From the NCBI RefSeq assembly GCF_004027225.2, contig NC_046360.1, positions 4,762,001 through 4,826,000 on the forward strand: a DNA stretch of 64,000 bases. Reading direction: 5' to 3'. This stretch comes from Strigops habroptila. Its lineage: Eukaryota > Chordata > Aves > Psittaciformes > Psittacidae. Below the pieces are notes generated by a model. The model ran no database searches, had not been told where the DNA came from, and saw nothing but the letters and a program-made list of their open reading frames with translations. Positions 62,901 through 64,000 of the stretch are shown piece by piece (the stretch's first letter is position 1; each line of letters starts with the position of its first letter). The position numbers were made by a program, and so were the translations under genes.

Positions 62901-64000
62901 GGCTGATTGCAGGAACTCACATACTTTGTGTTTTGAGGAATTAGCCAGTAAGTAGCAACAACTTAAAATCTTCTTTGATTGATTACATGTAACTGTCTGA
63001 ATTGTGACAATAATTTAATGTAACAGTCATTGCTTATGAGGTGCAAGTAATTCATCTTGCTAATAAAACACTGTTGCACACTTGCTAGGAGAAAATACTA
63101 AATTAATGTTGTTGTCTATTTTTTTATCTTCTGTTCAAATTTCTGCTGTAATATAAAAAAAAAAATCCAATCACATCTTTTCATGAAGATAACTTTGAAA
63201 TCCTTTGCAGTGGAAAAAATCAAGACAAAGAACTGCCAAACAGAAGTTGTATTCTGTGAATGTAAATAGGTTCTGCACCATAATTAGTGATTTTTCTAGG
63301 GCTGGTCTGGAGGCCCTCTGTTTTCATGGGAAAATCCGTTTGATGTGTACCATCCCTAATTTCTGCAGTACTGAATAACCAGGCTCTAATTCTGTTGTAA
63401 TGAACCATGTGTTAATGCTACAGCCTTCTGTCCAGCCAGAAGCCAAAACTCCATGTCTGACTTTGTAATGAATCTTGCAGTCGTCTTGTTGACTCCGTGG
63501 GTAGGCTTTTGTTCCAAATCTGTCCTCAAATATTGCTAGCTTTCATTGAAACATACAATGCATCCTACAGTTGTGCTTGGGTTTATGCAATTTGCTAACT
63601 TTCCTGGAAAGTGTGAATGCTTCATACCCTTGAGGGAAATTTGTTTATTTGTTTCCTTGTTGGTTTTGGAACAGTGGGATTTAAAACAGTTGAACTGACT
63701 GGAGCTGTTTATATTTTACAGTTTAGTTTTCTTTTTTGAGTTGTTTTTTTCAGCTACGAGTCAGACAGAGAACTAACACAGAGGTGAGGGTTTGCTGTGT
63801 ATCTCTGGGCGGAAATGTTTATTCTTGCAGCCCCTGGTTTCTTGGCAGGTCATTTAATAATGAGCACTTATTTCTGTGTTCCGATTAGTGGTTTTTTTCC
63901 CCAGATTGATTTATTTTCTGCTACCAAGTTGGTTGATTTTTGTTGTTGTTGTTTGTTTTTATTTCATTTCAGTGCTAGTTTAAAACTTCCACTCAGAACA

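Larger units (their letters stand above)
36989..64000 (+). other. Intron 1 of the plus-strand gene (at least 27 kb, right end open)
   Basis: After the donor at 36989 no further exon is certain. The sequence is AT-rich, with many short homopolymers (for example A runs near 37973 and 46222, T runs near 57023, 57510 and 57969) and TA/TG dinucleotide runs (47960-48007, 48728-48741). Elements that could be named are listed separately. Long stretches such as 48050-58200 and 58700-63700 show nothing beyond simple sequence and chance open frames. Two strong acceptors near the right end (63753 and 63972) both lead to early stops in the phase set by exon 1. Confidence 0.65.

Noticed and set aside
63754..63783. 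Short exon-like segment: strong acceptor (TTGTTTTTTTCAG) and donor (CAGAG|gtgagg).
   Set aside because: In the phase dictated by exon 1 it reaches a stop after seven codons, and 30 bases is very short. It could only be a non-coding or poison exon.
63972..64000. Strong acceptor (ATTTCATTTCAG) at the extreme right end.
   Set aside because: Joined to exon 1 it reaches a stop within four codons, and the window ends before any donor could be seen.
1..64000. Search for CRISPR arrays, operons, phage or plasmid genes, and a novel multi-gene system.
   Set aside because: The sequence is vertebrate, with CR1, MIR and ERV repeats, a CpG-island promoter and spliced gene structure. No clustered prokaryotic-type genes or regularly spaced repeats exist in it.

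Overview
The window is vertebrate nuclear DNA, almost certainly from a bird. The bird call rests on CR1 LINE 3' ends (27552-27620 and 28519-28758, both inverted, plus a relic at 13879-13932 built from the ATTCTRTG octamers that end CR1). It also rests on a complete solo LTR at 27730-28261 of the ERVL-type family whose sense start TGTCCTGGTTT is abundant in neoavian genomes. The Neoaves placement is an inference from LTR and CR1 subtype. Nothing prokaryotic is present: no operons, ribosome binding sites, CRISPR or recognisable tRNA/rRNA genes. Most open frames in the AT-rich parts are no longer than chance allows.

Layout. Positions 1 to about 36000 are AT-rich, gene-poor, probably intergenic DNA upstream of a gene. 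They hold short tandem duplications, old repeats, one solo LTR, a second decayed LTR piece, CR1 fragments and one MIR. The minus strand has one convincing-looking internal exon candidate (15764-15866, 34 codons between good splice sites), one possible terminal exon (23299-23555), and a stretch near 21.5-22.06 kb where protein-like text runs on in two different frames. None could be assigned to a gene.

Positions about 36000-37150 are a dense CpG island, the promoter and first exon of a plus-strand gene. The only coding exon seen with confidence is 36913-36988. It encodes 25 codons plus one base of an N-terminal signal peptide and ends at a strong donor (GAG|gtaagc) in phase 1. That design is typical of genes for secreted or single-pass membrane proteins such as immunoglobulin-superfamily receptors. 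Three short upstream ORFs, all with strong Kozak contexts, lie between 36656 and 36856. The gene cannot be named from this exon alone.

Positions 36989-64000 are read as intron 1, at least 27 kb long. It contains a fossil Ty3/Gypsy-type reverse transcriptase on the minus strand (about 41650-42145), a second MIR, two pieces of an ancient amniote repeat, a perfect 11-bp-arm hairpin at 41240-41268, and a phase-compatible candidate second exon at 58298. No coordinated gene system was found. The best points for follow-up are the Gypsy fossil in an avian intron, the upstream ORF trio, and the minus-strand exon candidate at 15.8 kb.
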